NCBI GenBank assembly: GCA_023954075.1
Contig: JAMLIV010000012.1
Span: 1 to 64,000 of the forward strand
Reading direction: 5' to 3'
From: Lysobacteraceae bacterium
GTDB taxonomy: Bacteria > Pseudomonadota > Gammaproteobacteria > Xanthomonadales > Xanthomonadaceae
Length of the DNA stretch: 64,000 nucleotides
Shown here: piece after piece, positions 10,806 through 19,700 of the stretch
Numbering within the stretch: the stretch's first letter is position 1
Layout of the letters: every line of letters begins with the position of its first letter
Translations under genes and position numbers: made by a program
Notes under the pieces: generated by a model
The model's input: the letters and a program-made list of their open reading frames with translations, nothing else
What the model was told of the DNA's origin: nothing
Databases searched by the model: none

Positions 10806-12994
10806 GGTGCGCCCAGGGCGGCTTCCACCGCGTCGAAGGTCAGCACCGTCGGCAGTACCACGTCCTCGTGCCCCGGACGGATCACGACGTAGAGCGGCAC
10901 GCCGACCGCGCCGTGGGATTCCAGGAAGGCGGTGATGGCCGGATCCACGCGCGTCCAGTCGCCCTTCATGTAGACCGCGTCGCGCGCCGCAAGGCTCTGG
11001 CGGAAGGTGTCGCTGTCCAGAACGCGCTTTTCATTGGCCTTGCAGGTCACACACCAGTCGGCGGTCATGTTGACGAAAACGGTGCGGCCGTCGTCGCGCA
11101 GGGCATCGAGCGTCTGCGCCGAATAGGCCACCGAGCCATTGCCGGTTTCGGCCACCGCACCCGGCGGCTCCATCTGCGGGATGCGCCACAGCGGCCACAG
11201 CGCGACCAGCAGCAGTACGACCGCAGCGACGCGCCCCGCGACGCTGCCGCCCCAGCGCGACTTTTCCCAGCGCCACAGCGCCAGCGCCAGCACCACGATG
11301 CCGGCCAGCGCGTAGGCCGATGCATCCACGCCGTGCTGCTTGCCCAGCACCCACAGCAGCCACACTGCGGTGAGGTACATCGGGAAGGCGAGCACCTGCT
11401 TGAGGGTTTCCATCCACGCGCCGGGGCGGGGCAGGCGCTGCGCCAGTGCCGGCACGAAGCCGATCGCAAGGAAAGGCAGCGCCAGTCCCAGACCCAGCGC
11501 CAGGAATACCGAGATCGCGACCGCCGTGGGCGACACGAAGGCGAACGCCAGCGCGCCGCCCATCAAGGGCGCGGTGCAGGGACTGGCCACCACCACGGCC
11601 AGGACGCCGGTGAAGAAATCCCCGGCCGGGCCGCTTTTGCCGGCGAGGTTCTGGCCGAGGCCGGCCCAGCCCGAGCCGATCGAGAACACGCCCGAAAGGC
11701 TCAGGCCGATGGCGGCCATCAGATAGGCCAGCGCACCCACGACCAGCGGCTGCTGCAGCTGGAAGCCCCAGCCCAGCGCCAGCCCGAGATGACGCAGGGC
11801 CAGCGCCGCCGCGCCCAGCAGCGCGAAGCTCAGCAGCACGCCGGCGGTGTACCAGAGCGCATGCGCCCGCGCCTTGCCGGCGCTTTCACCGCTTTGCGCC
11901 AGCGACAGGGCCTTGAGCGAAAGCACCGGTAGCACGCAGGGCATCAGGTTGAGGATGAGGCCGCCGCCCAGCGCAAACAGCAGGGCCTTGAGCCAGCGCG
12001 CGACGCCGAAGGGCGCGGAAGCGTCTGCATCGGGTGCGGCGAGCGAGACGAGTTGGTCGGCGGCGGCCGCCGGCAGGTCGAGCGTCACCTGCCGCGTCAT
12101 CGGCGGATAGCAGATGCCGTCGTTCTGGCAGCCCTGGAAGGTGGCTTCGAGCGTGATCGGGCCGGCGTCGGCGCGGCTGCGGCGCAGCCCCAGCGGCAGC
12201 TCGATCTGGTCGAAGTAGACGATGACATCGCCGAAGTGCTCGTCCTGGTGCTGCGTGCCTGTTGGCCAGCGCGGCGTGGCAAGCTGCACGCCATCGGCAT
12301 CGAGCAGGCGGAATTCGGAGCGGTCGCGGTAGAGATAGTAGCCCGGCGCCGGGGTGAAGCGCAGCAGCAGCTCGGTCGGCGAGTTGGCGATGGCCTCGAA
12401 GCGGAAGGCCTGATCCTCCGGCAGCGGCATCGCATCGGTACCCAGCGCATCGGCCGCCGGGGCAAGCGGATTCGCCAGCCCGCCGATGGCAAGCCCGGAA
12501 GACACCGGCGATGATCCGGTCGCGCCCGGCAGGCCGCTGAAACCGCCGGCCCCGGGCAGCGCCGCGGCAACCTGCACCGTCACTTCGCGCGACTGCGGCG
12601 GGTAGCAGATGCCGGCATCGGCACAGCCCTGGTACTTCACCCGGAAGCGCTGTGCGCCGCCATCGAGGCCCGACAGCGTGGCGCTGACCGCGCTGCGCCA
12701 GGTTTCCACATCGCCGAAGAACTCGTCGTGATGCGGCGTGCCGCGCGGCACCTCCAGTGCGCCGGCGGCACCGCTGTCATCCAGCGCCTGCACCGAGAAA
12801 CGGTGCCGGTAGAGGTAGTAGCCCTCGGCGATGGTGAAGTCGAAGCGCGCGCTGCCCGGATCGCCCGCGCGCGCATCCAGCGCGAAGGCCTCGTCGACCG
12901 GCAGCAGGTCGGACTCGTCGAAGGCGTGCGCCGCGCCGGCGGAGAAGAGCGCCAGCAGCGTCAGCGCGCAGAAGTGAAGAAGGTGTCGTGTCAT
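10802..12994 (-). CDS. dsbD: Thiol:disulfide interchange protein DsbD with duplicated N-terminal domain
   Basis: DsbD moves electrons from cytoplasmic thioredoxin across the membrane to periplasmic thiol proteins. The 730-residue protein has a signal peptide (about 1-24), then two successive DsbD-alpha domains. Each has the cysteine pair in a GC(A/Q)xxGICYPP motif, near C121/C127 and C287/C293. A membrane domain with about eight helices follows (about 330-600, including LNLMPCVLPVLSLK and SPCTAPLMGGALAF), and a C-terminal thioredoxin domain has DWCVTCKANE near 648-652. E. coli DsbD (about 565 residues) has one alpha domain, so the duplication explains the extra length. cutA overlaps upstream and tlpA downstream, each by four bases. 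Confidence 0.95.
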   Translation of the reverse strand: MTRHLLHFCALTLLALFSAGAAHAFDESDLLPVDEAFALDARAGDPGSARFDFTIAEGYYLYRHRFSVQALDDSGAAGALEVPRGTPHHDEFFGDVETWRSAVSATLSGLDGGAQRFRVKYQGCADAGICYPPQSREVTVQVAAALPGAGGFSGLPGATGSSPVSSGLAIGGLANPLAPAADALGTDAMPLPEDQAFRFEAIANSPTELLLRFTPAPGYYLYRDRSEFRLLDADGVQLATPRWPTGTQHQDEHFGDVIVYFDQIELPLGLRRSRADAGPITLEATFQGCQNDGICYPPMTRQVTLDLPAAAADQLVSLAAPDADASAPFGVARWLKALLFALGGGLILNLMPCVLPVLSLKALSLAQSGESAGKARAHALWYTAGVLLSFALLGAAALALRHLGLALGWGFQLQQPLVVGALAYLMAAIGLSLSGVFSIGSGWAGLGQNLAGKSGPAGDFFTGVLAVVVASPCTAPLMGGALAFAFVSPTAVAISVFLALGLGLALPFLAIGFVPALAQRLPRPGAWMETLKQVLAFPMYLTAVWLLWVLGKQHGVDASAYALAGIVVLALALWRWEKSRWGGSVAGRVAAVVLLLVALWPLWRIPQMEPPGAVAETGNGSVAYSAQTLDALRDDGRTVFVNMTADWCVTCKANEKRVLDSDTFRQSLAARDAVYMKGDWTRVDPAITAFLESHGAVGVPLYVVIRPGHEDVVLPTVLTFDAVEAALGAP

Positions 12995-13344
12995 GGAAAA
13001 TCGTCGTCAGCGGCCGCACCTGCCGCGGGCGGCGAGGTTTCCTCGTCGATCCACGCCAGGTAGCGGTCCAGTCCGGAACCGGCTTGGACAGCCAGGATCT
13101 CCGGGAGTTCATAAGGGTGGCGCGCAAGGATGTGGCGTTCCACCTCGTCCAGCCGTGCCGCCTGCGTCTTGATCAGCAGCTGCACCTCGTCCGAGCACTC
13201 GATCTCCCCCTGCCAGCGATAGATCGATTCCACGCCCGGAATCAGGCTCACGCAGGCCGCCAGCCGGGATTCCACCAGCGATCGCGCCAGCGTGCGGGCG
13301 CTGGCGAGGTCGGGGCAGGTGCAAAGCAGGAGGGTTGCGGTCAT
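12991..13344 (-). CDS. cutA: Divalent-cation tolerance protein CutA
   Basis: CutA1 is a small trimeric ferredoxin-like protein linked to copper tolerance in E. coli; its biochemical role is unclear. The 117 residues include SRLAACVSLIPGVESIYRW, IECSDEVQLLIKTQ and HPYELPEILAV, all family marks. It heads the cutA-dsbD-tlpA unit (dsbD is frequently next to cutA in proteobacteria) and starts 14 bp downstream of the 3' half of the split tRNA-Ile2 gene. Confidence 0.93.
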   Translation of the reverse strand: MTATLLLCTCPDLASARTLARSLVESRLAACVSLIPGVESIYRWQGEIECSDEVQLLIKTQAARLDEVERHILARHPYELPEILAVQAGSGLDRYLAWIDEETSPPAAGAAADDDFP

Positions 13345-13357
13345 GGGGTGAGAAGGA

Positions 13358-13403
13358 TGGTGGGCCCACCAGGACTCGAACCTGGAACCAAAGGATTATG
13401 AGT
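13358..13403 (-). pseudogene. 3' half of the split host tRNA-Ile2 gene (att site)
   Basis: Reading the minus strand, these 46 bases are the 3' half of a tRNA: anticodon loop ACTCATAA, 3' anticodon strand TCCTT, variable loop TGGTT, T arm CCAGG-TTCGAGT-CCTGG, acceptor strand TGGGCCC and ACCA. The bases 5' of it do not pair with its anticodon strand. Its true partner is at 15103-15143. The shared 11-base core GGATTATGAGT (13393-13403) also occurs at 14987-14997 and 15103-15113. Confidence 0.85.
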
Positions 13404-13572
13404 TCGTCGCCAACGCGCTATGCCTAGGAAAATCAAGCATAGGGGAGCGTAAGCTACAGAACAAAAAAGTAAGCTGCGACAGTAGTTTAGCGCAGCTTGG
13501 CGAAGGTCGGCAAAACTAAGCTCTGTGCCGCTGGAGTACCGCCATCCGAGGCGTTCTTGAACCCGTGGGCAG
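13404..13572. other. Island end without a gene
   Basis: AT-richer than its surroundings. It shows an inverted repeat CTATGC/GCATAG (13419-13442) next to the att core and some AAGCT repeats. I see no ORF or RNA gene; it may be the leftover of the integrase-binding arm region. Confidence 0.5.
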
Positions 13573-14001
13573 TTATGGCGACGGCTCCCACGGATTGATG
13601 ATAGTCACTCCCGTAGGCTTGAAATCGGCCACGTTGCGCGTTACCACCGTCATGCCGTGCACCAGCGCCGTCGCCGCGATGAGCGCGTCACGCTCGCCGC
13701 GCTTGTCCGGCACATGCAGTCGAGCGCAGCGCTGCGCCACAGCGGTATCGATAGGCAACGTTCGCCCGGAGAACTCGGGTAGTACGTGTTGCTCCAGCCA
13801 CGCGCGCAGCATGGCCCCCTGGGTAGTGTCTTTGCGTTCAATCGACAGAACGCCGAGCTCCAACTCCATGATGGTGATGGCCGATACGAAGAGGTCGGCG
13901 GCATCGACGCTTTCCGTCCATGCCGCCACATTCCCATCGGCCTTGCCAAGCCGCACCTTGCGCAGCTCGGACAGCACGTTGGTATCGAGCACATACATCA
14001 T
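13573..14001 (-). CDS. vapC: PIN-domain toxin, VapC/FitB-like
   Basis: A 142-residue PIN-domain ribonuclease, the toxin of a type II pair. It starts MMYVLDTNVLSELRK with the first conserved aspartate (D6). SAITIMELELGVL contains the conserved glutamate, and RDALIAATALVHGMTVVTRN the further acidic residues. The tail TGVTIINPWEP is typical of FitB-like toxins. All catalytic acids seem present, so the protein should be active against RNA when free. The ATG overlaps the antitoxin stop by four bases. The gene lies inside the tRNA-Ile2 island. Confidence 0.9.
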   Translation of the reverse strand: MMYVLDTNVLSELRKVRLGKADGNVAAWTESVDAADLFVSAITIMELELGVLSIERKDTTQGAMLRAWLEQHVLPEFSGRTLPIDTAVAQRCARLHVPDKRGERDALIAATALVHGMTVVTRNVADFKPTGVTIINPWEPSP

Positions 14002-14252
14002 GAGAGATCAGCCGGCCGGGCTCCAATGGTCACGCGCGGTGGCTCGAACTCGATGTCCGCAACACCCGGCATCGCCAGCGCGTCGGCAATGTTGCGCCGC
14101 TGCTTTGTCAACCGCTGATAGTCCTCGAAGCTGAGCAGCACGTGCGCGGGCTTGCCGCGATCCGTGATGAACACCGGGCCGCTCTTGGTGGCCTTCTTTG
14201 CTCGCGTCACGTCCTGGTTCAACTCTCGACTGGATAGGGTCGTGATGGTCAT
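13998..14252 (-). CDS. Phd/YefM-type antitoxin
   Basis: An 84-residue Phd-family antitoxin, expected to bind and inhibit the adjacent PIN toxin and repress the shared promoter. The N-terminal DNA-binding part reads TTLSSRELNQDVTRAKKATK, followed by GPVFITDRGKPAHVLLSFED, the hallmark of the family. The C-terminal tail (about 60-84) would wrap the toxin. GGAGGT lies eight bases before the ATG at 14252, and a palindrome at 14275-14291 is a candidate operator. Confidence 0.9.
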   Translation of the reverse strand: MTITTLSSRELNQDVTRAKKATKSGPVFITDRGKPAHVLLSFEDYQRLTKQRRNIADALAMPGVADIEFEPPRVTIGARPADLS

Positions 14253-14274
14253 AGAGCACCTCCAGCATCAATAA

Positions 14275-14291
14275 TAGTAGGTACGTTACTA
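14275..14291. promoter_or_regulatory. Candidate operator of the toxin-antitoxin pair
   Basis: TAGTA-GGTACGT-TACTA is an imperfect palindrome 22 bp upstream of the antitoxin start in an AT-rich stretch. Phd antitoxins usually repress at such sites. I infer the role from position only. Confidence 0.45.
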
Positions 14292-14344
14292 CAATTCTGA
14301 TCGAAGGGCAAGTGGGCCTCTCTCTCGTTTCGTGTGGATGAGTT

Positions 14345-14552
14345 TCACGCCGGGTCCGGCTGAGCCGGGTGGTGCCATGGGTTCCGGGGCAGATGACGAA
14401 GCTTCGAGCAGATCAGGTAGGAGACGGTGAGCAGGTGCCTGTCCGTACCATAGCCTCGCGCTCTCGCCTTGGCCGCCTGGATGCGTCCATTCATCGCCTC
14501 GGCAAAGCCGTTGCTGAGCCCCGAGCGGAAGTGCTCGACGATGCCTTCGAGA
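14345..14552 (-). pseudogene. C-terminal remnant of an ISL3-family transposase
   Basis: In the minus-strand frame ending at the TGA 14347-14345, the product reads EGIVEHFRSGLSNGFAEAMN, then GRIQAAKARARGYGTDRHLL and a short hydrophobic tail. SGLSNG-AxNGRIQAAK-RARGY is the C-terminal signature of ISL3-type DDE transposases. The N-terminal part, with the first two catalytic acids, is absent. The fragment directly abuts the broken integrase at about 14552-14559. Beyond the stop, CACACGAAACGAGAGAG may be the old terminal inverted repeat. Confidence 0.7.
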
Positions 14553-14558
14553 TGTGTC

Positions 14559-14888
14559 CTTGGCGATCAGTTCCGGTGTCAGCGCGGCCAGCGAATACTT
14601 GCCCAGGTTCTGCATCAACGGCTTCGCGTGTCTCGCGTCGCTGTCGGCCGATGCCGGGCGCTTGGTTGGGGAGACCTCGGAAAGATAGCGCTTGAGCGCG
14701 TCCTCGATGGTCATGCGCTCGGACGGCGCACGTTGGATATAGACGCCGCGCACCATTTCGTCTTCGGTGCGCCGCGCCCAATCCTCGGCGTCGCGTTTGG
14801 TGCGGAAGGTCTTGGCTGTGGCCGGCCATCCCGTCTTGCGGATGAGCGCTTTCCACGTGCCTGAGGGTGTCTTGACGATGGTCGCCAT
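14559..14888 (-). pseudogene. int: Tyrosine-recombinase integrase, 5' fragment only
   Basis: About 110 residues of a phage-type integrase starting MATIVKTPSGTWKALIRKTG. The arm-binding domain runs to about residue 60 (AKTFRTKRDAEDWARRTEDE), then the start of the SAM-like core-binding domain (ERMTIEDALKRYLSEV, LGKYSLAALTPELIAK). The sequence then switches abruptly into the transposase remnant, and the catalytic R-H-R-Y domain is missing. The gene reads away from the tRNA-Ile2 gene 63 bp upstream, the usual int-next-to-tRNA layout of genomic islands. Confidence 0.8.
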
Positions 14889-14951
14889 TCGGTTGCTCCA
14901 GAACAGGGCTCGTGTACCGCCACTGTACCGACGCGCCAGCGCAAGCAAAGA

Positions 14952-15028
<77 letters not shown>

Positions 15029-15102
15029 TTTTTGCTTTTTTGATGGGGCGGAAGGGTGGCCGCCCCGCTCAATTTTGTCTCGCCGTTCTGACCTCGATCA
15101 GT

Positions 15103-15143
15103 GGATTATGAGTCCTCTGCTCTGACCGTTGAGCCATAGGCCC
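15103..15143 (-). pseudogene. 5' half of the split host tRNA-Ile2 gene (att site)
   Basis: On the minus strand these 41 bases give acceptor GGGCCTA, D arm GCTC-AACGGTCA-GAGC, 5' anticodon strand GAGGA and the loop CTCATAA, ending in the shared core. Downstream bases do not form a T arm or acceptor. Joined to 13358-13403 they give a perfect 76-nt cloverleaf: GAGGA pairs with TCCTT and GGGCCTA with TGGGCCC. Confidence 0.85.
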
Positions 15144-15187
15144 GCGTGAACGGGGCATTGTCGCAGGAACGGGCCGATGCCGGTGCG

Positions 15188-16666
15188 CTAGTCCGCCGGG
15201 ACGCAGCGTTCGCGCGCCCAGTCGCGCAGCCACTGCACCTGCTCGGCCATGATCACCGACAGCGGGCGGGTCTGGGCGAGGGCGGTGTGGATGCGTTCGG
15301 TGGTGAGCTTCGCACCGTCGGCGTGGGCGTCGTAGAGCGCGCTGACGATGGCCTGTTCGATCTCGGCCCCGGAAAACCCGTCGCTGGCCGCCGCCAGTTC
15401 AGTCAGATCGAAGCGCCCGATCTCCTGCTCGCGGCGCGCGAGGTGGATGCGGAAGGCGTCGCGGCGTGCGGCATCGTCCGGAAGATCGACGAAGAACACT
15501 TCGTCGAAGCGGCCCTTGCGCAGGAACTCCGGTGGCAGGCGGCGCACGTCGTTGGCGGTGGCGACGATGAATACCGCCGCGCGACGTTCGCTCATCCAGG
15601 TGAGCAGGGTGCCGAGCACGCGGCGCGACACGCCGTCGTCGCTGTCCGAGGTGGCCAGGCCCTTCTCGATCTCGTCGCACCACAGTACGCACGGCGCCAT
15701 GGCTTCGGCGGTGGCGAGCGCCTGGCGCAGGTTGCGTTCGGTCTCGCCGTGGAACTTGTTGTAGAGCGCGCCGAAGTCCAGCCGCAGCAAGGGTACGCCG
15801 AAGCCGCCGGCGCAGGCCTTGGCGGCGAGCGATTTGCCCGCGCCCTGCACGCCCAGCAGCAGCATGCCGCGCGGGCGGTCCAGGCCCTTGGGCGGAACGT
15901 CCGCCACGAACACCGGGCGACGCTGCTCCACCCAGCGCTTGAGACGGCCGAGGCCGGCGATTTCGTCCATGCGCGCCACGTCCGGCTCCAGCGTGATGAC
16001 GCCGCCGCGCCCGAGCAGCTCGAACCGTGCGCGCTGCGCGCGCTCGACGTCGCCCGGGCCGATCAGCCCGTCGTGGTAGATCAGGTCGCGCGCGATGCGG
16101 CGCGCGTCGAGCAGCGGCAGTCCGCGCAGGTGGCGCAGCACCGCGCGCTGCGCCGCGGCGTCCACTTCCACCCGCCGCCCGCCGTTTTCGCGCGAATAGG
16201 CGAACACCTCGTCGCGCAGCATCTTCGCCAGCGCGGCGTCGTCGGGCAGGCGCATGGAAAAGCGCGTGGCCAGCGGCTCCAGCTCCGGCGGCAGCTCGAT
16301 CTTCGCGCCGATCAGCACCACGGTCTGCTTCGACGCGCCCTGGCCCAGCACGATCTCGCGCAGCATCCGCACGCTCATCGCGTAGCGCAGGTAGGGCGAG
16401 AAATCGAGCAGCAGCCAGATGCCGCGCGCTTCCTCGCGCCGCATCACGTCGAGCACGGCGCTCGAGTCGGTGGCTGCCGGCAGGAACGGGTCGTCCAGGT
16501 CCAGGCGCTTGAGGCCTTCGGTGATCGACCAGCGCCACAGCGGCCGGAACAGTTCGGCCACGACGTGGCGGAAGGCGTCCAGCAGCAGCGCCTCCTCGTT
16601 GGTCTCGATCAGGAGCAGCGGGGTGCCGGCGCGGATGCGGACCGCAAGGTCGCGGGGATCGAACAT
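15188..16666 (-). CDS. AAA-family ATPase, Ycf46-like
   Basis: A 492-residue AAA ATPase resembling the Ycf46/FtsH-like group. The N-terminal 225 residues (LLLIETNEEALLLDAFRHVV onward) look like a degenerate AAA domain without Walker A. The second domain has Walker A GVQGAGKS near 274, Walker B VLWCDEIEKG near 326, VFIVATANDVRRLPPEFLRK with sensor 1 and the arginine finger region, and FSGAEIEQAIVSALYDA in the lid. I chose the ATG at 16666 (GGAAA upstream), since the 28 residues before it are not family-like. No protease motif is present. It is divergent from the secreted protease gene. Function unknown; Ycf46 relatives are linked to photosynthesis or stress in cyanobacteria. Confidence 0.82.
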   Translation of the reverse strand: MFDPRDLAVRIRAGTPLLLIETNEEALLLDAFRHVVAELFRPLWRWSITEGLKRLDLDDPFLPAATDSSAVLDVMRREEARGIWLLLDFSPYLRYAMSVRMLREIVLGQGASKQTVVLIGAKIELPPELEPLATRFSMRLPDDAALAKMLRDEVFAYSRENGGRRVEVDAAAQRAVLRHLRGLPLLDARRIARDLIYHDGLIGPGDVERAQRARFELLGRGGVITLEPDVARMDEIAGLGRLKRWVEQRRPVFVADVPPKGLDRPRGMLLLGVQGAGKSLAAKACAGGFGVPLLRLDFGALYNKFHGETERNLRQALATAEAMAPCVLWCDEIEKGLATSDSDDGVSRRVLGTLLTWMSERRAAVFIVATANDVRRLPPEFLRKGRFDEVFFVDLPDDAARRDAFRIHLARREQEIGRFDLTELAAASDGFSGAEIEQAIVSALYDAHADGAKLTTERIHTALAQTRPLSVIMAEQVQWLRDWARERCVPAD

Positions 16667-16779
16667 CGGGTTTCCACGGGAATCGGTTGGGGACGGCCGA
16701 ACGCCTGCGCCACGGGGCGAGAACGCTGCGGTGACGGTGTATTCTGCCAAGTCGTGACCTTCTCGGCTGGATTCCGCGC

Positions 16780-19700
16780 ATGTCCCTGTTCCGCTCCACC
16801 CTCGCTGCCGTGCTGCTCACGGCCCTGCCGCTGGCCTGCGCTTACGCCGCGCCGCAAAAATCCGGCCAGCGTGCGCCGGCCCAGGCCGCGCACCTGGACG
16901 CCGGCGGCGAACGCCTGCTGCTCGTCGCGCCCGACCTGGCGCGGCTCAAGGCCCAGGATGCGGTCAACGATCTCAAGACCGGCGTGCCGCTGCGCTACGG
17001 GCGGGTGCTGCCGGCGCGCTTCGATCTGGCCGCCGATACCGGCCCGGGGCGATGGGAAAGCGCTGCCGACGGACGCCTGACCTGGCGGCTGGAAGTGGCC
17101 GGCAAGGGCGCGCACAGCCTGGAGTTCGCCTTCTCGCGCTTCCGCCTGCCGCCGGGTGCCAGCCTGTCGATCCACGCCCGCGACGGCAGCGTGGCGCTGC
17201 CGCTTTTGACCGATGCCGACAACCCGGCCAGTGGCGTCTTGCATACCGCCATGCTGGCCAGCGACGCGGCGGTACTGGAACTGACCCTGCCGGCCGCGCG
17301 CCGCGCGACGCTCGAACTGGCGCTCAGGAGCGTGTCCTGGGGCTACCGCGATCCCTTCGCCGCGGCGCGCGCCAAGTCGGGCAGCTGCAACGTGGACACG
17401 GCGTGCCCGGAAGGCGACGCCTGGCGCAACCAGATCGCCTCGGTGGCCGGCTATTCCTTCAGCTCCAGCAGCAGCAGCCTGTACTGCACCGGTACGCTGG
17501 TGGCCACGGGAAGCGCCGCGCAGGACACCGCCAAGCCGCGCCTGGCTACCGCCTACCACTGCATTTCCACCGCGCAGGAGGCGGCCAGCGCGGTGTTCTA
17601 CTGGGGCTTCGAAAGCCCCACCTGCCGCGCGCCCGGCAGCGCCGAAAACGGCTCGCCGCTGCCGGCCACCACCGCCTCGCGCGCCATCCAGACCGGCGGC
17701 GCGCAGCTCCTGTCCACCAATCAGGCCACCGACTTCACCGCGCTGGAGCTCAATGCGCCGGTGCCGGCAGCGGCGATGGCCTACTACAGCGGCTGGGACC
17801 GCAGCGGCATCGTGCCCAACGGCGCGGTCGGCATCCACCACGCCAACGGCAACGAAAAGCGCATCGTCTTCAACGACGATCCGCTCACCCCGATGCGCAA
17901 CTGCATCGTCAGCGGCGGTGATCCGGACACGCACTGGCGCGTGGACCAGTGGGAGCTGGGCACCACCGAGATCGGCTCCTCGGGCTCGGGCCTCTGGAAT
18001 CCGTCCAACGGCCATTTGATCGGCGTGCTGTCCGGCGGCAACGCAGGCTGCGCCAATCCCTCCGGTTACGACTGCTACGGGCGGCTCAGTTCGGCTTGGG
18101 AAGTTCCGAGCGACACCGGCACCTCGATTCGCGCGGCCTTCGACCGCAGCGGCGGCAACCCGGAAACCATGCCGGGCAAGTCGAGCTGCGACGCGCCGGT
18201 GGTGACGTTGGCCTCTTCCGCTTTCAGCGCCGCGCCCGCCGCCGGCGCGCGCTTCGAGCTGCGTGCCAGCGCCCAGGGCGGTGCCGGCGGCTACACCTAT
18301 CTGTGGGACGCCGATGGCGATGGGGTATACGAGCGCAGCGGCAGCAGCAGCCAAATCCGCGTGTCCTTCCCGACCCGGCGCCAGCTCAACGTCCGGGTGC
18401 AGGTGCGCGATGCGCAGGGCTGCATCGGCGTGGCCTCGCGCGCGCTGGACGTGGTGGCACCGGTGATCGAGGCGGTGTCGGTCGGGACGCCGGCGCTGGT
18501 CTGCGGCAACGATCGCGCCGGCATCGACCCGGGCGAGCGCTACACCGTACCGGTCACGCTGCGCAACGTCGGCAGCGCCGCGCTTGCGGCCGGCGCGCGC
18601 GCGCTGTTCGCGCCGGTGGGCCTGATGACCCTGGATGTCGGCCCGAACGCCTTCGGCTATGTCGGCACCCGCGACTGCGACTACGGCTTCATCGACCTGG
18701 CCGCCGGAAGCGGTGCGACCGCGCCGCTGGCCACCGCGGTCGCCGACGGCAATCCCTACGGAGACCTGGACGATGCGCGCACCCCGGACATCGCGCTGGG
18801 CGGCAGCGGCATCACCCTGTACGGAGTGACGTACTCGAAGGCGGTGATGTCGACCAACGGCTATGTCTCCTTCGATACCGGCGATACCGGCGCGGACGCC
18901 GACCCGATCTGCGGCGGCGGTGAACTTCCGGCGGGGGCCGGGGGCCCGCAGCTTCGCCCCTTCCACGCCGACCTGCGCGTGTTGGAGAGCCCGGGAGCGG
19001 GGCTGCGCTACCGCCGTTTCGCCCAGTGCCCGCGCGCCTCGCAGCTGGGCGGTACGCATCCCTGCCACGTGTTCCAGTGGAGCGGCATGGAAGTGCTCGA
19101 CAGCGACTGGTACTTCGAGGGCGAAACCGAATTCCAGGCCATCGTCTACGAAGGCACCGGGGAAGTGGCCTACCAGTACCGCCGCGCCGCGCCCACCGAC
19201 CTTCATTCCGGCGCGATCGGCCTGATCGACGCCGGCGGCGGCGACGCGCTGGCCCTGGCCTGCCCGCAGGCGACCCGCACCGTGCCCGCGGCCGGCAGCG
19301 CGATGTGCGCCTTCGCGCCCGGCGCGCAGCCGGCCTCGGAATCGCCGCTGCGGCTGGAATCGGCGGCGATCGTGCTGCCGCAGATCGCCGCCGGCCAGAG
19401 CGCCACGGTGAACCTGCCGGTCAAGATCCGCGATGACGCCGCCTGCGGCGCGCCGCTGCGGCTGGATTACCTGGCTACCGCGACGGTCAACGCGCACAGC
19501 GCGCGCGGCAGCCGCCTCGCGGCGGGAACGGTGGCGTCCGGCTGCCAGGCGGTGAGCCAGTGCGGCGCGCCGATCGCCGCCGTGCGCCTGCGCAGCGGGG
19601 ACATCAGCAACCCGCAGCGGTCCGGCAACGGACTGGCCCACCTCAGCGACCTGGGCGCGACCTGGTACACCGCCGACAGCTCACACCTGCCGACTTGGTA

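Noticed and set aside
13358-13425. A second complete tRNA gene next to cutA
   Set aside because: The bases 5' of the anticodon loop do not pair with the 3' anticodon strand and show no D arm or acceptor. Only the 3' half is present.
16609-19641. A 1010-codon open frame antisense to the secreted protease
   Set aside because: It is a GC-rich shadow: the composition is His/Gln/Arg/Ala low-complexity without domains, while the plus strand carries a full catalytic triad. The same applies to the long minus-strand frames at 20139-23300 and 49555-52968.
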